Positions 1 to 8,977 of a stretch of 64,000 nt of DNA are shown in pieces; positions within the stretch are counted from its first letter, which is position 1, and each line of letters opens with the position of its first letter. This DNA comes from CAVQBJ01 sp963819075. Lineage in GTDB: Bacteria > Actinomycetota > Thermoleophilia > Solirubrobacterales > Solirubrobacteraceae. The translations under genes were made by a program, and so were the position numbers. The stretch lies in assembly GCA_963819075.1 (NCBI GenBank), contig CAWFUP010000002.1:1302001-1366000 (forward strand), written 5' to 3'. A model generated the notes under the pieces. It saw only the letters and a program-made list of their open reading frames with translations, had not been told where the DNA came from and ran no database searches.

Positions 1-2717
1 CCACCGGTATCACCGTTGGCGCCGCCGCCACCACCGAACCCCAAGACCCCGCTCCCACCAGGCTGAGCAATCCCGTCATTCTCGGCGCTACCGCCAGCGC
101 CGCCGGCAGCCGTCGTGCCGCCACCACCACTGCCCGTAGCGCAGCCGGGCTGAGCGTCACCGGCCACACCGTCAGCCCCCGAGCCGGCGCCACCAAAGCC
201 GCCGGCGCTGGAGCCAGGACCATCATCCGCGCAATGGTCACCGTTGGTGCAGCCACCACCACCGCCGCCACCGCCCGCCACGACCTCGCGGGCGGACAGC
301 GCGCAATTCAGCGCCGCCGCGCACGACCCCGACCGAACGTCCGACGCGCCACCGCCACCATCCGGGTTCGTACCGCCACCGTAGCCGCCAACCGCACCGA
401 CCGAGATCTCCAACCTCTCACCAGCCGTCACCGCCAACGTCGCCCTCGCCTCACCACCCAAGCCCCCAGGACCATCAACGAAGTCATCGGCCGCGCCGCC
501 ACCCTGAGCCCCAAACGCATCGAACACGAGCTGGCTCACCCCGGCAGGGACGGTGAACAGATACGTGCCTGGCGCCGTGTAGCTGGGGAGGCCGTTCGAC
601 ACGGTTTGCGACAGCGTCGACGTTGTGTTGCCCGGATAGACGGAGTCGCCGCTGTACACGGCCGTAATCGAATGCGGCCCCGGTGCGTCGTAGGTCACCG
701 CGCACGTCGCCTCCCCAGTGGAGGTGCTGACGGCCTGCGCGGCGCAGGATGCGATCTCCGTGCCGCCATCCTCGAAGCTGACGGTGCCCGTCGGCTGGGT
801 CGTGGCCGGCGAGATCGGCGCCACATGGGCGGTGTAGATCACCTCCTGGCCCAGCCCCGAAGGGTCAGCCGACGACACGACGGTGGTCGAGGCCTCGGGA
901 CCCTCGACCGTCTGGGTCAGGGTCGAGGACTGGCTTGACGGGTAGCTCGAATCACCGCTGGTGTAGGCGGCCGAAATCTGGTGGCTACCGGCGAGTGTGT
1001 AGGTGGCTGTGCAGGTGGCGGTGCCGCTCGAGGTGTTGACGGGCAGCGCACCACAGGCCGAGATGACCGTGCTCCCGTCGCTGAACGCAACCGTCCCCGC
1101 GTCCGGGACCGGAGTGACCTTGGCCGTGTAGGTGACCTGCTGATCGACCGAGGAGGGATCGCTCGACGATGTGAGCGAGGTCGCCGTCGATGCCGCCGGG
1201 TTGACCGTCTCGGTCAGCGTCGAAGACGTGCTCGCGGGATAGCTGTTGTCACCGGCGTAGGCGGCCGAAATCGAATGGCTCCGCGCGGCGGCGTAGCTCA
1301 CGCTGCAGGTCGCCTGCCCCGAGGAGTCCACGCTTTGCGCGTCGCAGCCGGTGATCGTCGTACCGCCGTCGCTGAACGCAACGGTGCCGGAATCAGGGAT
1401 CGGACTGACCGTGGCGGTATAGGTGACCTGTTGTCGAACCGTCGCCGGGGTTGCCGAAGAGACGAGCGCCGTGGCGGTCGACCGCGCGGGGTTGACCGTC
1501 TCCGTCAATGCCGGCGAGATGCTGGCGAGGAACGTCGGGTCGCCGCTGTAGCTGGCGGTGATCGAGTGTGCACCGAGGACGGCGTAGCTGACCTCACAGG
1601 TGGCGGCGCTCTCGTTGCCGATCCCCTGGTTCGCACACCCCGGGATCACCGTCCCACCATCGTAGAAGCGGACCGTGCCGCCCTCGATCGGCCGCTTCGC
1701 CGTGACCGTCGCTGTGTAGATGACCTCACCCCTCACCGCTACGGGATCGGATGACGCCTTCAGGCCCGTGGACGTCTTCATGCCCGTCAGGGTGCTGACC
1801 ACGACCTTGCCGGCGCCGGATTGCACGCCGGTCGCGGTCGCGGCGGTGATCGAGGCCGAGGTGATGAAGCCGCTGCCGCCACCGCCAGCACCGCCATTAC
1901 AGGTCGTGTTGCCGGTACTCGCGCCGCCGCCGCCACCGTAATACCCGTCGCCGCCACTGCCGCCGGTAACGCCCTGCGAGCCGCCGCCACCACCGAATCC
2001 CAGGACCCCGCTCCCACCAGGCTGAGCAATCCCGTCATTCTCGGCACTACCGCCGGCCCCACCGGCCGTCGCCGTGCCGCCACCGCCACTGCCCGTGGAG
2101 CAGCCGGGCTGAGCGTCACCGGCCACACCATCGGCACCCGAGCCGGCACCACCAAACCCGCCAAAGAACTGAGGAGGAGGCCCATCCTCCGCGCAATGGT
2201 CACCAAAGAACTGACTGCAGCCGCCACCGCCACCACCACCGCCCGCCACGACCTCGCGGGCGGACAGCGCGCAATTCAGCGCCGCCGCGCACGACCCCGA
2301 CCGAACGTCCGACGCGCCGCCGCCACCATCCGGGTGTGTACCACCGCCGTAGCCGCCGACCCCACCGACCGAGATCTCCAACGTCTCGCCAGCCGTCACC
2401 GCCAACGTCGCCGTCGCCTCACCACCCAAGCCCCCGGGACCATCGACGAGGTCATCCGCCGCACCGCCACCCTGAGCCCCAAACACGTCTAACCCGAGCT
2501 GGCTCACCCCAGCGGGGACGGTGAACGTGTCCGTCCCGGCCGTGCTGTACGTGCACGCGTTCTCGGATGCGACGACGGAGCCGACGCCGGTGCTCCCGCA
2601 CGTCAACGCTGCCCCGGCAGGAGAGGCTGCGATGCCCGCGGCGAACACCCCGACGACGAACATGGTCGCGAAGAGACGCAACCCGGCCCGGCGCGGAAAT
2701 CGAGACGGAGAGCTCAT
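1..2717 (-). CDS. Exported glycine-rich / Ig-like repeat protein (3' end outside window)
   Basis: The minus strand is open from an ATG at 2717 to the window edge (at least 905 codons). Residues 1-38 form a signal peptide: RFPRR, then a hydrophobic stretch ending ASPAGAA. A glycine-rich domain follows (about 45-315) with FTVPAGVSQL, GAQGGG, GGGGASDVRSG and LSAREVVAGGGGGG motifs. Then come four Ig-like repeats of about 96 aa (nt about 610-1770) of the type GTVxFxDGG...SISAAYxGD. After these the glycine-rich domain starts again (nt about 600 to 1) with nearly the same motifs, so the gene contains an internal domain duplication. Ig-like repeats of this kind occur in secreted or surface adhesins; no catalytic motif is visible. 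The start is set by the signal peptide; I see no strong Shine-Dalgarno. The strand choice is safe because the opposite frames are only arginine-rich low-complexity sequence. Confidence 0.8.
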   Translation of the reverse strand, partial: MSSPSRFPRRAGLRLFATMFVVGVFAAGIAASPAGAALTCGSTGVGSVVASENACTYSTAGTDTFTVPAGVSQLGLDVFGAQGGGAADDLVDGPGGLGGEATATLAVTAGETLEISVGGVGGYGGGTHPDGGGGASDVRSGSCAAALNCALSAREVVAGGGGGGGGCSQFFGDHCAEDGPPPQFFGGFGGAGSGADGVAGDAQPGCSTGSGGGGTATAGGAGGSAENDGIAQPGGSGVLGFGGGGGSQGVTGGSGGDGYYGGGGGASTGNTTCNGGAGGGGSGFITSASITAATATGVQSGAGKVVVSTLTGMKTSTGLKASSDPVAVRGEVIYTATVTAKRPIEGGTVRFYDGGTVIPGCANQGIGNESAATCEVSYAVLGAHSITASYSGDPTFLASISPALTETVNPARSTATALVSSATPATVRQQVTYTATVSPIPDSGTVAFSDGGTTITGCDAQSVDSSGQATCSVSYAAARSHSISAAYAGDNSYPASTSSTLTETVNPAASTATSLTSSSDPSSVDQQVTYTAKVTPVPDAGTVAFSDGSTVISACGALPVNTSSGTATCTATYTLAGSHQISAAYTSGDSSYPSSQSSTLTQTVEGPEASTTVVSSADPSGLGQEVIYTAHVAPISPATTQPTGTVSFEDGGTEIASCAAQAVSTSTGEATCAVTYDAPGPHSITAVYSGDSVYPGNTTSTLSQTVSNGLPSYTAPGTYLFTVPAGVSQLVFDAFGAQGGGAADDFVDGPGGLGGEARATLAVTAGERLEISVGAVGGYGGGTNPDGGGGASDVRSGSCAAALNCALSAREVVAGGGGGGGGCTNGDHCADDGPGSSAGGFGGAGSGADGVAGDAQPGCATGSGGGGTTAAGGAGGSAENDGIAQPGGSGVLGFGGGGGANGDTG

Positions 2718-3046
2718 CGTGTCGGCACAAACGCCGAAGACGCACTCGACGTCGACCGAGTCGTTGCGCGACGCCGCACTACAGCACACAAGGCACGACG
2801 GTGCGCCGTACCCGCGACCGACCCCCTCCCCACCACCCCAATTTGCAGGCGGTTCACCGAAGCCCAGTGACGGACTCGAACCGTCGACCCCTTCCTTACC
2901 ATGTCGCCCAAGCGGGGCGATTTCGGCTCTGGTGAGCCATTCTAGAGGCTGCGAGGTGTCCCGAGATACGCGCAGATCTGCGGAGGTCGGGACACGATTC
3001 GGGACACGATTTCTGCGCGCCGCTCGCTCCCATCCCCGGACCGCGC
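2718..3046. other. Intergenic stretch with one tRNA fragment
   Basis: Between the divergent exported-protein gene and the toxin-antitoxin pair I see only the tRNA-Thr fragment at 2861-2903. Short open frames here are out-of-frame readings of that tRNA sequence. Confidence 0.6.
2861..2903 (-). repeat. tRNA-Thr(GGT) 3'-half fragment, putative attachment site copy 1
   Basis: On the minus strand this 43-bp segment reads through an anticodon loop (ATGGTAA), the 3' anticodon stem (GGAAG), the variable region, a T-arm (GACGG-TTCGAGT-CCGTC) and an acceptor 3' side (ACTGGGCT). No 5' half of a tRNA precedes it, so it is not a functional gene. An identical direct copy lies at 8607-8649. tRNA 3' ends are the usual attB of tyrosine integrases, and the pair brackets a segment carrying a relaxase, so I read them as attL/attR-type repeats. 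The isoacceptor is inferred from the ATGGTAA loop. Confidence 0.75.
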
Positions 3047-3052
3047 TACCGT
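3047..3052 (+). promoter_or_regulatory. -10 box (TACCGT) for a probably leaderless antitoxin mRNA
   Basis: TACCGT fits the actinobacterial TANNNT -10 consensus and lies 7 nt before the ATG at 3060. No Shine-Dalgarno precedes that ATG. This predicts transcription starting at or beside the start codon. The same arrangement is seen at 4615, 5656 and 53869. Confidence 0.45.
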
Positions 3053-3059
3053 GGCAGAC

Positions 3060-3302
3060 ATGGCAGATAGCCGTAAGAGGGTAAGGGTCAATCTCGACGC
3101 CGAGATCGTGGAGCGGACGCGATCGGAGCTCGGCGCCCAAACTGAGACGGATGCGGCCGTGGTAGAGCGGGCACTGAACGCCTACCTGCTCGCTCGGCTG
3201 CTCGACAGCACCCAACAGCGGTCGCCATTGGGCGACGAAGACGCACAACGCCTCGCCTACGAAGAACTCCGGGCTGCGCGCCGCCACCGCGGCGCGGCGT
3301 GA
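3060..3302 (+). CDS. VapB-like antitoxin
   Basis: An 80-aa protein with an N-terminal segment, KRVRVNLDAEIVERTRSEL, typical of ribbon-helix-helix VapB-type antitoxins: a short beta strand, then helices, then a second helical segment (ETDAAVVERALNAYLL) and an acidic C-terminal tail. It overlaps the PIN toxin by 4 nt (GTGA), so the two are translationally coupled. The antitoxin is expected to bind and inhibit the PIN ribonuclease and to repress their shared promoter. A GTG at 3051 is in frame, but the ATG at 3060 is preferred because a -10 box ends 7 nt before it. Assignment rests on size, fold pattern and gene order. Confidence 0.75.
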   Translation: MADSRKRVRVNLDAEIVERTRSELGAQTETDAAVVERALNAYLLARLLDSTQQRSPLGDEDAQRLAYEELRAARRHRGAA

Positions 3303-3721
3303 TCCGGGTCGTCGTCGACCCTGGCGTCTTCGTCTCGGCGCTCATCGGAAGGAGCGGCTCAGCCCCGGATCTGCTCGTCCGCGCGCTCGTGGACGAGCGC
3401 ATCGTTGTTGTCGTCTCTCCGCAGTTGCTCGACGAGTTGCACCGCGTGCTGCGACGTCCGAAGTTCGCGCGCTATTTCGATGATCGCGTCCGGCACGAGT
3501 TCGTGGAACGCATCGGGCGGCTCGCGGTCATCGCGCAGGACCCTGATGAAGTCCCCCCTGCTTCGCGGGACGCCGGCGACGATTATCTGGTCGCGCTTTC
3601 TCGCAGTGAGCGCGTCGACGCGTTGGTGAGCGGAGATCGCGACCTCCTCGACGCATCGCTTGAGGCTCCGCCGGTATGGACGCCGCGCCAGCTGGCCGAC
3701 CGCGTCTGGACTGCGGGCTAA
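3299..3721 (+). CDS. PIN-domain ribonuclease toxin
   Basis: A 140-aa PIN-domain protein of the putative toxin component PIN family (COG1569 type). The N-terminus VVVDPGVFVSAL carries the first acidic metal ligand. The LLDELHRVLRRPKF helix is typical of this family and carries the conserved glutamate. The C-terminal DAGDDYLVALS and ALVSGDRDLLD segments supply the remaining acidic residues. PIN toxins cleave RNA with Mg2+ or Mn2+. The GTG start overlaps the antitoxin stop by 4 nt. Full length, no disruption. In this window it sits inside the tRNA-repeat-bounded segment, where toxin-antitoxin pairs commonly stabilise the mobile element. Confidence 0.85.
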   Translation: MIRVVVDPGVFVSALIGRSGSAPDLLVRALVDERIVVVVSPQLLDELHRVLRRPKFARYFDDRVRHEFVERIGRLAVIAQDPDEVPPASRDAGDDYLVALSRSERVDALVSGDRDLLDASLEAPPVWTPRQLADRVWTAG

Positions 3722-3743
3722 TCCGCTCCGCAGAGTTCCGGTA

Positions 3744-4460
3744 TCACCACAGCAATGTGACGGTGCCGCCCGTGAGCTTGTCTGGCGCATGATCCTCAAC
3801 GGCGCGCAGAATCGGGTACTGGTCGCACGCGGAGCACCAGAAGACCAGCCGGTGCTCGCCGTCAAAGACAACGGCTGCTGAGCCCAGCACGGCGCGAGCG
3901 GGCTGGACGGTCTTGAGGTCGTCCCAGGCCAACCGGATGCGCCCATCGGTATCGGCCACGGGCGCGAACACCCAAGCGCTGCCCTTGCCACGCGTGCCAG
4001 CGGTAACGCCGCGCTGATCGAGTGTGAGCACCGCTAGTGGTCGTGACGCGTGGCGCCCTCGGTAACGAGCCCCACCAACGAACACCGCGGCGTCGTCGGC
4101 CATGCCAGCTGGCGGCAGCGGCCGGTGATCCGTCATTCGCCGCGCGACCTCGCCGCGGATCGACACGAAGTGCGCGCTACTGGCGATGCCGACGGCAATC
4201 GACGGCGCGATCCATACCGCCCGAAGTGGCCAACCCTGCGAGCCGGCCGCACTGTCGATGGCTGCAGCGAGCAACGCCAGCGCCGCATAGGCGATTGCCC
4301 AGGTTCGCCAGCGCCGATAGCCCGTTTGTCGGCTCGCATATGCGAACGGCACCCAGCCAAGCAGGCCGTTGGTCAGAATCCCGCAGAGCCCCCAGGCCAA
4401 GGACGGCGTGTGCGTGCCGCCGCTCGCGCGTGTCGGATCATTTGCGTGTGATGACGCCAT
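3744..4460 (-). CDS. Membrane protein of unknown function
   Basis: A 238-aa protein starting at the ATG at 4460. Three hydrophobic segments are visible in the N-terminal half (ILTNGLLGWVPFAYA, WAIAYAALALLAAAI and VWIAPSIAVGIASSAHFV). A soluble C-terminal domain of about 130 aa follows (DDAAVFVGGARYRG ... GGTVTLLW). The C-terminal part looks beta-rich, but I do not recognise it. The frame continues upstream to 4937, but that part overlaps the divergent gene starting at 4627, so the 4460 start is preferred. It is divergent from the 4627 gene and convergent with the PIN toxin. Confidence 0.6.
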   Translation of the reverse strand: MASSHANDPTRASGGTHTPSLAWGLCGILTNGLLGWVPFAYASRQTGYRRWRTWAIAYAALALLAAAIDSAAGSQGWPLRAVWIAPSIAVGIASSAHFVSIRGEVARRMTDHRPLPPAGMADDAAVFVGGARYRGRHASRPLAVLTLDQRGVTAGTRGKGSAWVFAPVADTDGRIRLAWDDLKTVQPARAVLGSAAVVFDGEHRLVFWCSACDQYPILRAVEDHAPDKLTGGTVTLLW

Positions 4461-4614
4461 GGGCTCGAAGACGAGGGTCGCCCGGCGGCCCCTCAGTATT
4501 CGAATCGGCTTCGATGACCGGGGGCTTGAGACGGCATCGCAGCAGCTCGTTGGCACGTCTCTGGCCGTTGGTGTGACGGCACTCGAGACACAGAGCCGCC
4601 TCCCGGTACCTCGA

Positions 4615-4620
4615 TACAAT
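4615..4620 (+). promoter_or_regulatory. -10 box (TACAAT), leaderless start
   Basis: TACAAT, a near-perfect -10 hexamer, lies 6 nt before the ATG at 4627. No ribosome-binding site is present. It sets the start of the downstream gene, although the frame is open further upstream. Confidence 0.55.
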
Positions 4621-4626
4621 CGGCAC

Positions 4627-5430
4627 ATGCAACAGTGTCCGGTCCTGAAACTCGGCACTTGGCTGGACGGCCTTGACCCCAGCGTCCGGCGTGAGACCGA
4701 GGCGCTGTCTCGGGTGCTAACGGGATGCTTCGCCGACGCCGTAATGGCGCTACTCATGTTCGAGCAACAGATGGCGCGCGACACCTTCGAGGCACGCATG
4801 GCGAAACGGAACCGCGACCAAGCGGCGCAGCGCATCCGCGAGCAGGAGCTTGAGGCACAGGAGGTCCAGGAGATCGCGCCCTCCGAGTACGGCAAGTGGC
4901 GGATAGCGCTGTATGAACGAGCACGGCAGGACGTCATGCAGGCGCGTTGGCAGGGGGGCGAGCTTCCCGATGCGTACGCTCATCGTTTGCCTTTTATCCA
5001 CGCGCGAACGTTCCTGACGTCGCTTGCTCGGGTCGAGCGCGCGATGTCGGTAATGGCGAAACTGGATCTCGGCGGCGCCGAGAGCGATGTCACGGCGGCC
5101 CGCGACGTCTTCGAAACGGCGCTGCCGGGGCTCAAGGGCGTGCGGGACTCCATCGAGCACGCCGAGGACCGAATGCGTGGAAAAGGCCGCTTTGGACGTG
5201 AGTTGACGCTAGCCGCGATTACTAATCAGCTGGTTCACGCCCCGGCCGGCGGCGTTCTCATCGGCGACGCGCTGAACGGCCGGAACTTCGGGTGCACAAT
5301 CGAGGATGGCACCTACGCCGAGGTCGAGGTGTCAGAGGCCACGATCGGAGTGGCTCAGGCCGGGCTCCAAGCCGTCTTCGATGCACTGCCGTGGAAAGAG
5401 CACGGCTACCCGTCATACGAGCCTCACTGA
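4627..5430 (+). CDS. Uncharacterised helical protein, possibly HEPN-like
   Basis: A 267-aa protein rich in predicted helix, with a charged coiled-coil-like stretch (ARMAKRNRDQAAQRIREQELEAQEVQ is split here as residues about 57-82) and no signal peptide. Around residues 173-178 it contains RDSIEH, which matches the R-x4-H spacing of HEPN ribonuclease active sites, in a helix followed by an Arg/Lys-rich turn. That match is short and could be chance. The C-terminal third (GGVLIGDALNGRNFG ... EVEVSEATIG) looks like beta strands. The position between a toxin-antitoxin pair and a relaxase fits an accessory defence or stability gene, but function is unknown. Confidence 0.6.
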   Translation: MQQCPVLKLGTWLDGLDPSVRRETEALSRVLTGCFADAVMALLMFEQQMARDTFEARMAKRNRDQAAQRIREQELEAQEVQEIAPSEYGKWRIALYERARQDVMQARWQGGELPDAYAHRLPFIHARTFLTSLARVERAMSVMAKLDLGGAESDVTAARDVFETALPGLKGVRDSIEHAEDRMRGKGRFGRELTLAAITNQLVHAPAGGVLIGDALNGRNFGCTIEDGTYAEVEVSEATIGVAQAGLQAVFDALPWKEHGYPSYEPH

Positions 5431-5655
5431 GATTCGCGACGAGTGCGTGTTTAGCGCTTGCCTTGCCCTTGAGCAGGACAACGCATCGACGACTGCGAGC
5501 AGCGACTGCACGGCCACCGCAGACAAGACGCACCCGGCGGTGTCTCCATCTGCCGAGCCATGTGTGAAGTGTTAAGACGTCTGCGCTGACCTTCTCTCAG
5601 CTGATGTGAGTTACCGATTCGCCGCTGGCCTCTTGCGGCGTATCGAGGTGGTTCG

Positions 5656-5661
5656 TACGTT
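5656..5661 (+). promoter_or_regulatory. -10 box (TACGTT) before MobF relaxase
   Basis: TACGTT lies 6 nt before the GTG at 5668, again with no ribosome-binding site, predicting a leaderless relaxase transcript. Confidence 0.45.
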
Positions 5662-5667
5662 CGCGGT

Positions 5668-8377
5668 GTGGTTTCGACGCACAAGATGACGGGCGGTTCG
5701 GCTTCGGGTTTCGCGGCGTATCTGGCGGCGAGCGAGTCGCGCGGTGACTACTACGCCGGCGGCGAGGACGTGGAGCTCGTCGGTGTGTGGCATGGCTCGG
5801 ACGGCGCGCTAGAGCGGCTGGGTGTCGACCGCGAGCGAGGTGCGTCACGGGATGAGCTGGTGGAGTTGATGGAGGGCCGCTCGCCGGCGGATGGCTCGCC
5901 GATCCGCCCAGTGGGGAGTGATGGGTCGCGGGTGGCGGGGATCGACTTGACGTTCAGTGCGCCGAAGTCGGTGTCGGCGCTGTGGGCGGTCAGCGGGCCG
6001 TATGGGCGGGCGCAGATCGAGGCGGCGCACCGCGCGGCGGTGGCAAGCGCCCGGGAGCGTCTTGAGCGTGAGGAACTTCTGGTTCGCCGCAACGTGGGTG
6101 GGCAGCGCTACTCCGAGGCCGCCCAGAGTGTGGTGGCGGTCGAGTATCTGTATACGGCCTCGCGGCTGACCGCCGAGCAGGAGCAGGCGGGCGGCGTGCC
6201 CGATCCGCAGCTGCACTCCCATCTGGTTCTTCTCGCGGCGGAGCGGCAGGACGGCCGGTTCGCGGCTGTGGACTCGCGGGAGCTGTTTCGCTCCGGTCGC
6301 GTGACGGGTGCTTGGTATCGGGCGGAGTTGGCGGCGCAGCTGCAGCAGCGCGGTATCGAGGTGCGGGGTCAGACGGGGCGAGAGGGGCGTTACTTCGAGG
6401 TGCGGGGGGTGCCGTCGGGGTTGGCGGAGCGTTGGTCGGCGCGTTCGGAGGCGATTGCGCGGGAGGCGGCGCGGTTTCGCTCTCGGTATGGCCGGGAGCC
6501 GCGGGCGGAGGAGCTGCGGGTGATGACGGTCCGTACGCGCGGGTCAAAGAGTGTGCCGGAGCGCGTGGATGTGGATGCGGCGTGGCGCGCCGTCGGAGAG
6601 GAGCACGGGCTGGGTCGCGCGCAGGCAGCCGCGCTGATGTCCGATCGGCCGAGGCAGCCGCTGGCGCGCGAGGTGGACCGCGAGCTGCTGGCGAGGCTCG
6701 GCTCGGAGCGATCGATCGTTTCGCGGCGGGAGCTGGACGCTCGGGCGTATGAGATGGCGGCGGGGTCGATACCGCCGGCGCAGACGCGCGAGATGGTCGC
6801 CGGGCTGGTCGCCTCGGGTGAACTGGTGGCGCTTGAGGGCGAGATGTTCACCACGCGCGAGGTGCGCGACCTGGAGCGGCGCCGTGGCGCTCGCCGCCGA
6901 GCGCTCAGGCGAGTCGGCCGCGCCGGTCTCGCCCGAGAGCGTGATGCGCGCGCGGCGCGGGGTCGTGCGAAAGCTGGGCACCGCGATGACGACGGAGCAG
7001 CGCGAGGCGCTCGAGATCGTGACGGGCCCGGGCGGAGTGTCGGTGCTGGTCGGGCAGGCGGGTACCGGCAAGGGTGTGGTGCTGGGTGCCGCCGCCGAGT
7101 CGTGGCGGCGGGAGGGCTACACGGTGTGGGGCACCGCGATCGCCGGCGCGACGGCCCAGCGTCTCGGGGCAGACGCGAAGCTCGACCAGTCCCTGACCAC
7201 CGACGCGCTTTTGCAGCGGGTCGAGTCGGGCCGGGTGTCGTTGGACGAGCGCTCGGTGGTGGTGATTGACGAGGCCGGGATGGCGGACACCCGTCGGCTG
7301 TCCGGCCTCATCGACCGCACCAACGAAGCCGGGGCCAAGCTGGTGCTGGCCGGTGACTCGGCGCAGCTGGGGTCGATCGGCGCCGGTGGCCTGTTCGAAG
7401 CGATCCGCCATCAGGTGCCCGCGGCCGAGCTGTCGCAGATCCATCGTGCGCGGAACGAGTGGGAGCGCCAGGCCTGGGGGCAGGTGAGGGCCGGAGGCGC
7501 GGAGCGAGCACTGGCGGCCTACCAGGAGCGCGAGCGGCTGCACGTGTCGGACTCGCGGGTGGAGGCGGCGCAGAGGATGGTGGCCGACTGGGACCGCAGT
7601 CGCACCGAGGTCGGCGATGGGCGCAGCGTGATGCTCACCGACGCCTCCAATCGCGAGATCGACGAGATCAACGCGCTCGCGCAACAGGCCCGGCGGGCGC
7701 GGGGTGAGCTCGGCCGCGACGGGATCGAGCTCCGCGATCGGGGCTACGCGCTGTTCGAGGGCGACCGCGTGACGTTCGCCGCTGCGATGCATCAACCTGG
7801 GGAGGCGCGGGTGGAGAACGGGACGCCCGGCTTTATCAGCGAGGTGCGCCCGGAGGAGGGGCTGCGGGTGCGCACCGAGGAACCCGAGCCGCGCGAGGTC
7901 GCGATGGGAGCGCGCGACGCCCTGCACCTGCGCCTCGGGTACGCGCAGCACGTCTACAAGGCCCAGGGCGTGACGGCGGAGCGGGCGCACGTGTTGATCG
8001 GGGGCTGGCAGACCGACCGCGAGCGCGCCTACGTGGCGTTGACGCGGGCGCGCGAGCGAACCGACGTGTACGTCAGCCGCGACGACCTCGGCGAGGAGGG
8101 GATGGACGAAGGCGCGATCGATCGCCTCGCCGAACGGATGGCTGAGAGCCGCGCCCAGGAGGCGAGCATCACGCACAAGGAGGCATACGCGGGACACAGC
8201 ACCGACCGCGAGAGCGAGGCCGGTCGGACCCTTCGCGAGCAGCGCGACCACGAGCGCGGATGGCCTCAGTCGGGCAACGAGCAACCCGACGAGCGCGATA
8301 CGCCTCGCAGCGAGGCAGGGCGCATCCTCGAAGAGGAGCGAGCTCGCGAGGCGGAACGGGGGTTCGGAATCGAATAG
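5668..8377 (+). pseudogene. MobF-family relaxase-helicase (TraA/TrwC type) with one +1 frameshift
   Basis: The N-terminal relaxase domain reads from GTG 5668. It has candidate nucleophile tyrosines near the start (AAYLAAS, RGDYYAG), the FSAPKSVS motif and the metal-binding histidine motif PDPQLHSHLV at about residue 179. It continues to LEGEMFTTREVRDLER and then shifts frame at about 6880: the reading resumes at 6881 (AVALAAERSG) one base out, as if one C were extra. The second frame carries a RecD-like helicase: Walker A VGQAGTGKG (about 7050), Walker B VVIDEAGMAD (about 7260) and the C-terminal YVALTRARERTDVYV, ending at 8377. Joined, it would be 902 aa, normal for actinobacterial MobF proteins. 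It would nick oriT and unwind DNA during conjugation. Either a mutation, a sequencing error, or two separate polypeptides could explain the break; all domain motifs are intact. Confidence 0.85.
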
Positions 8378-8408
8378 GCGGTCGGGTAGCTCGCTTGCTC
8401 GGCCTGTC

Positions 8409-8427
8409 AACCCCGCTTCGCGGGGTT
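8409..8427 (+). terminator. Perfect 8-bp hairpin after relaxase gene
   Basis: AACCCCGC-TTC-GCGGGGTT forms a perfect stem of 8 bp with a 3-nt loop 31 nt after the relaxase stop. There is no T-run, so it may act as a factor-dependent terminator or simply be a repeat; flanking CTGTCA and TGACAG could extend an outer stem. Confidence 0.4.
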
Positions 8428-8478
8428 CCCCTCGCTTCGCTCGGTGACAGACCTCCCGCGCTCGCTGAACAAGCACTT

Positions 8479-8501
8479 AGGGGTCGGCAGAGCCGACCCC
8501 T
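8479..8501 (+). terminator. Perfect 10-bp hairpin
   Basis: AGGGGTCGGC-AGA-GCCGACCCCT is a perfect 10-bp stem with a 3-nt loop, between the relaxase gene and the tRNA repeat. No T-run follows on the plus strand. Termination is a guess. Confidence 0.4.
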
Positions 8502-8606
8502 GCACGAGGGGTGGCGTCTCAGGACGGTCCGCAGTCCGGGAGCCCGGGCAGCTTGGCGTGGGCCGGCCGGCGAGGAATCGAGGGAATCGTCGCCTGCTTT
8601 GTAGAG

Positions 8607-8649
8607 AGCCCAGTGACGGACTCGAACCGTCGACCCCTTCCTTACCATG
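8607..8649 (-). repeat. tRNA-Thr(GGT) 3'-half fragment, putative attachment site copy 2
   Basis: Identical over 43 bp to 2861-2903 and in the same orientation. Here the adjacent bases also complete the 5' anticodon stem (CTTCC), so this copy retains slightly more of the tRNA, but the D-arm and 5' acceptor strand are missing. The 5.7-kb interval between the copies is a candidate integrated element without its own integrase. Confidence 0.75.
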
Positions 8650-8977
8650 GAAGTTCGCGCGTCGCGAAACGGCCTTCCCTGATCGCCTTTGGCCTGCAAA
8701 GATCGGACCGAACCGGGGCGAGCGCTGCGTCGCGCCAAGGCGATCGCGAGTCGCGATCGGCGCCGAATGACCATCGCGATCGCGCTGCCGGGATAGCACG
8801 CGCCCAACCGAAAGCTGCACGTAGCGCGGTTCGGGCCTGGCCCTGGTGTCGGTCGGAGCTGCGCTCTCTATGCTCACGAACGGGCGAGGCCCGCCAGGCA
8901 GCGTCCCGTGCTCGCGACGTGACCCTTGTCCGCGGCGGCTGCGACAGTATGTGGAACCATGCGAACAGGTGTTCGAT

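Larger units (their letters stand above)
8378..8977. other. Gene-free stretch with two perfect hairpins and the second tRNA fragment
   Basis: After the relaxase stop there is no convincing gene until 8978. It holds the hairpins at 8409-8427 and 8479-8501 and the putative att repeat at 8607-8649. The frames reported by eye here are shadows of the tRNA fragment. Confidence 0.6.

Noticed and set aside
234..2492. Plus-strand open frames opposite the glycine-rich protein
   Set aside because: They are Arg/Ala-rich low-complexity translations; the minus frame has a signal peptide, Ig-like repeats and a duplicated domain.
6905..8476. A 523-codon minus-strand open frame opposite the relaxase-helicase
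   Set aside because: The plus strand there encodes intact helicase motifs; the minus frame has no recognisable feature.
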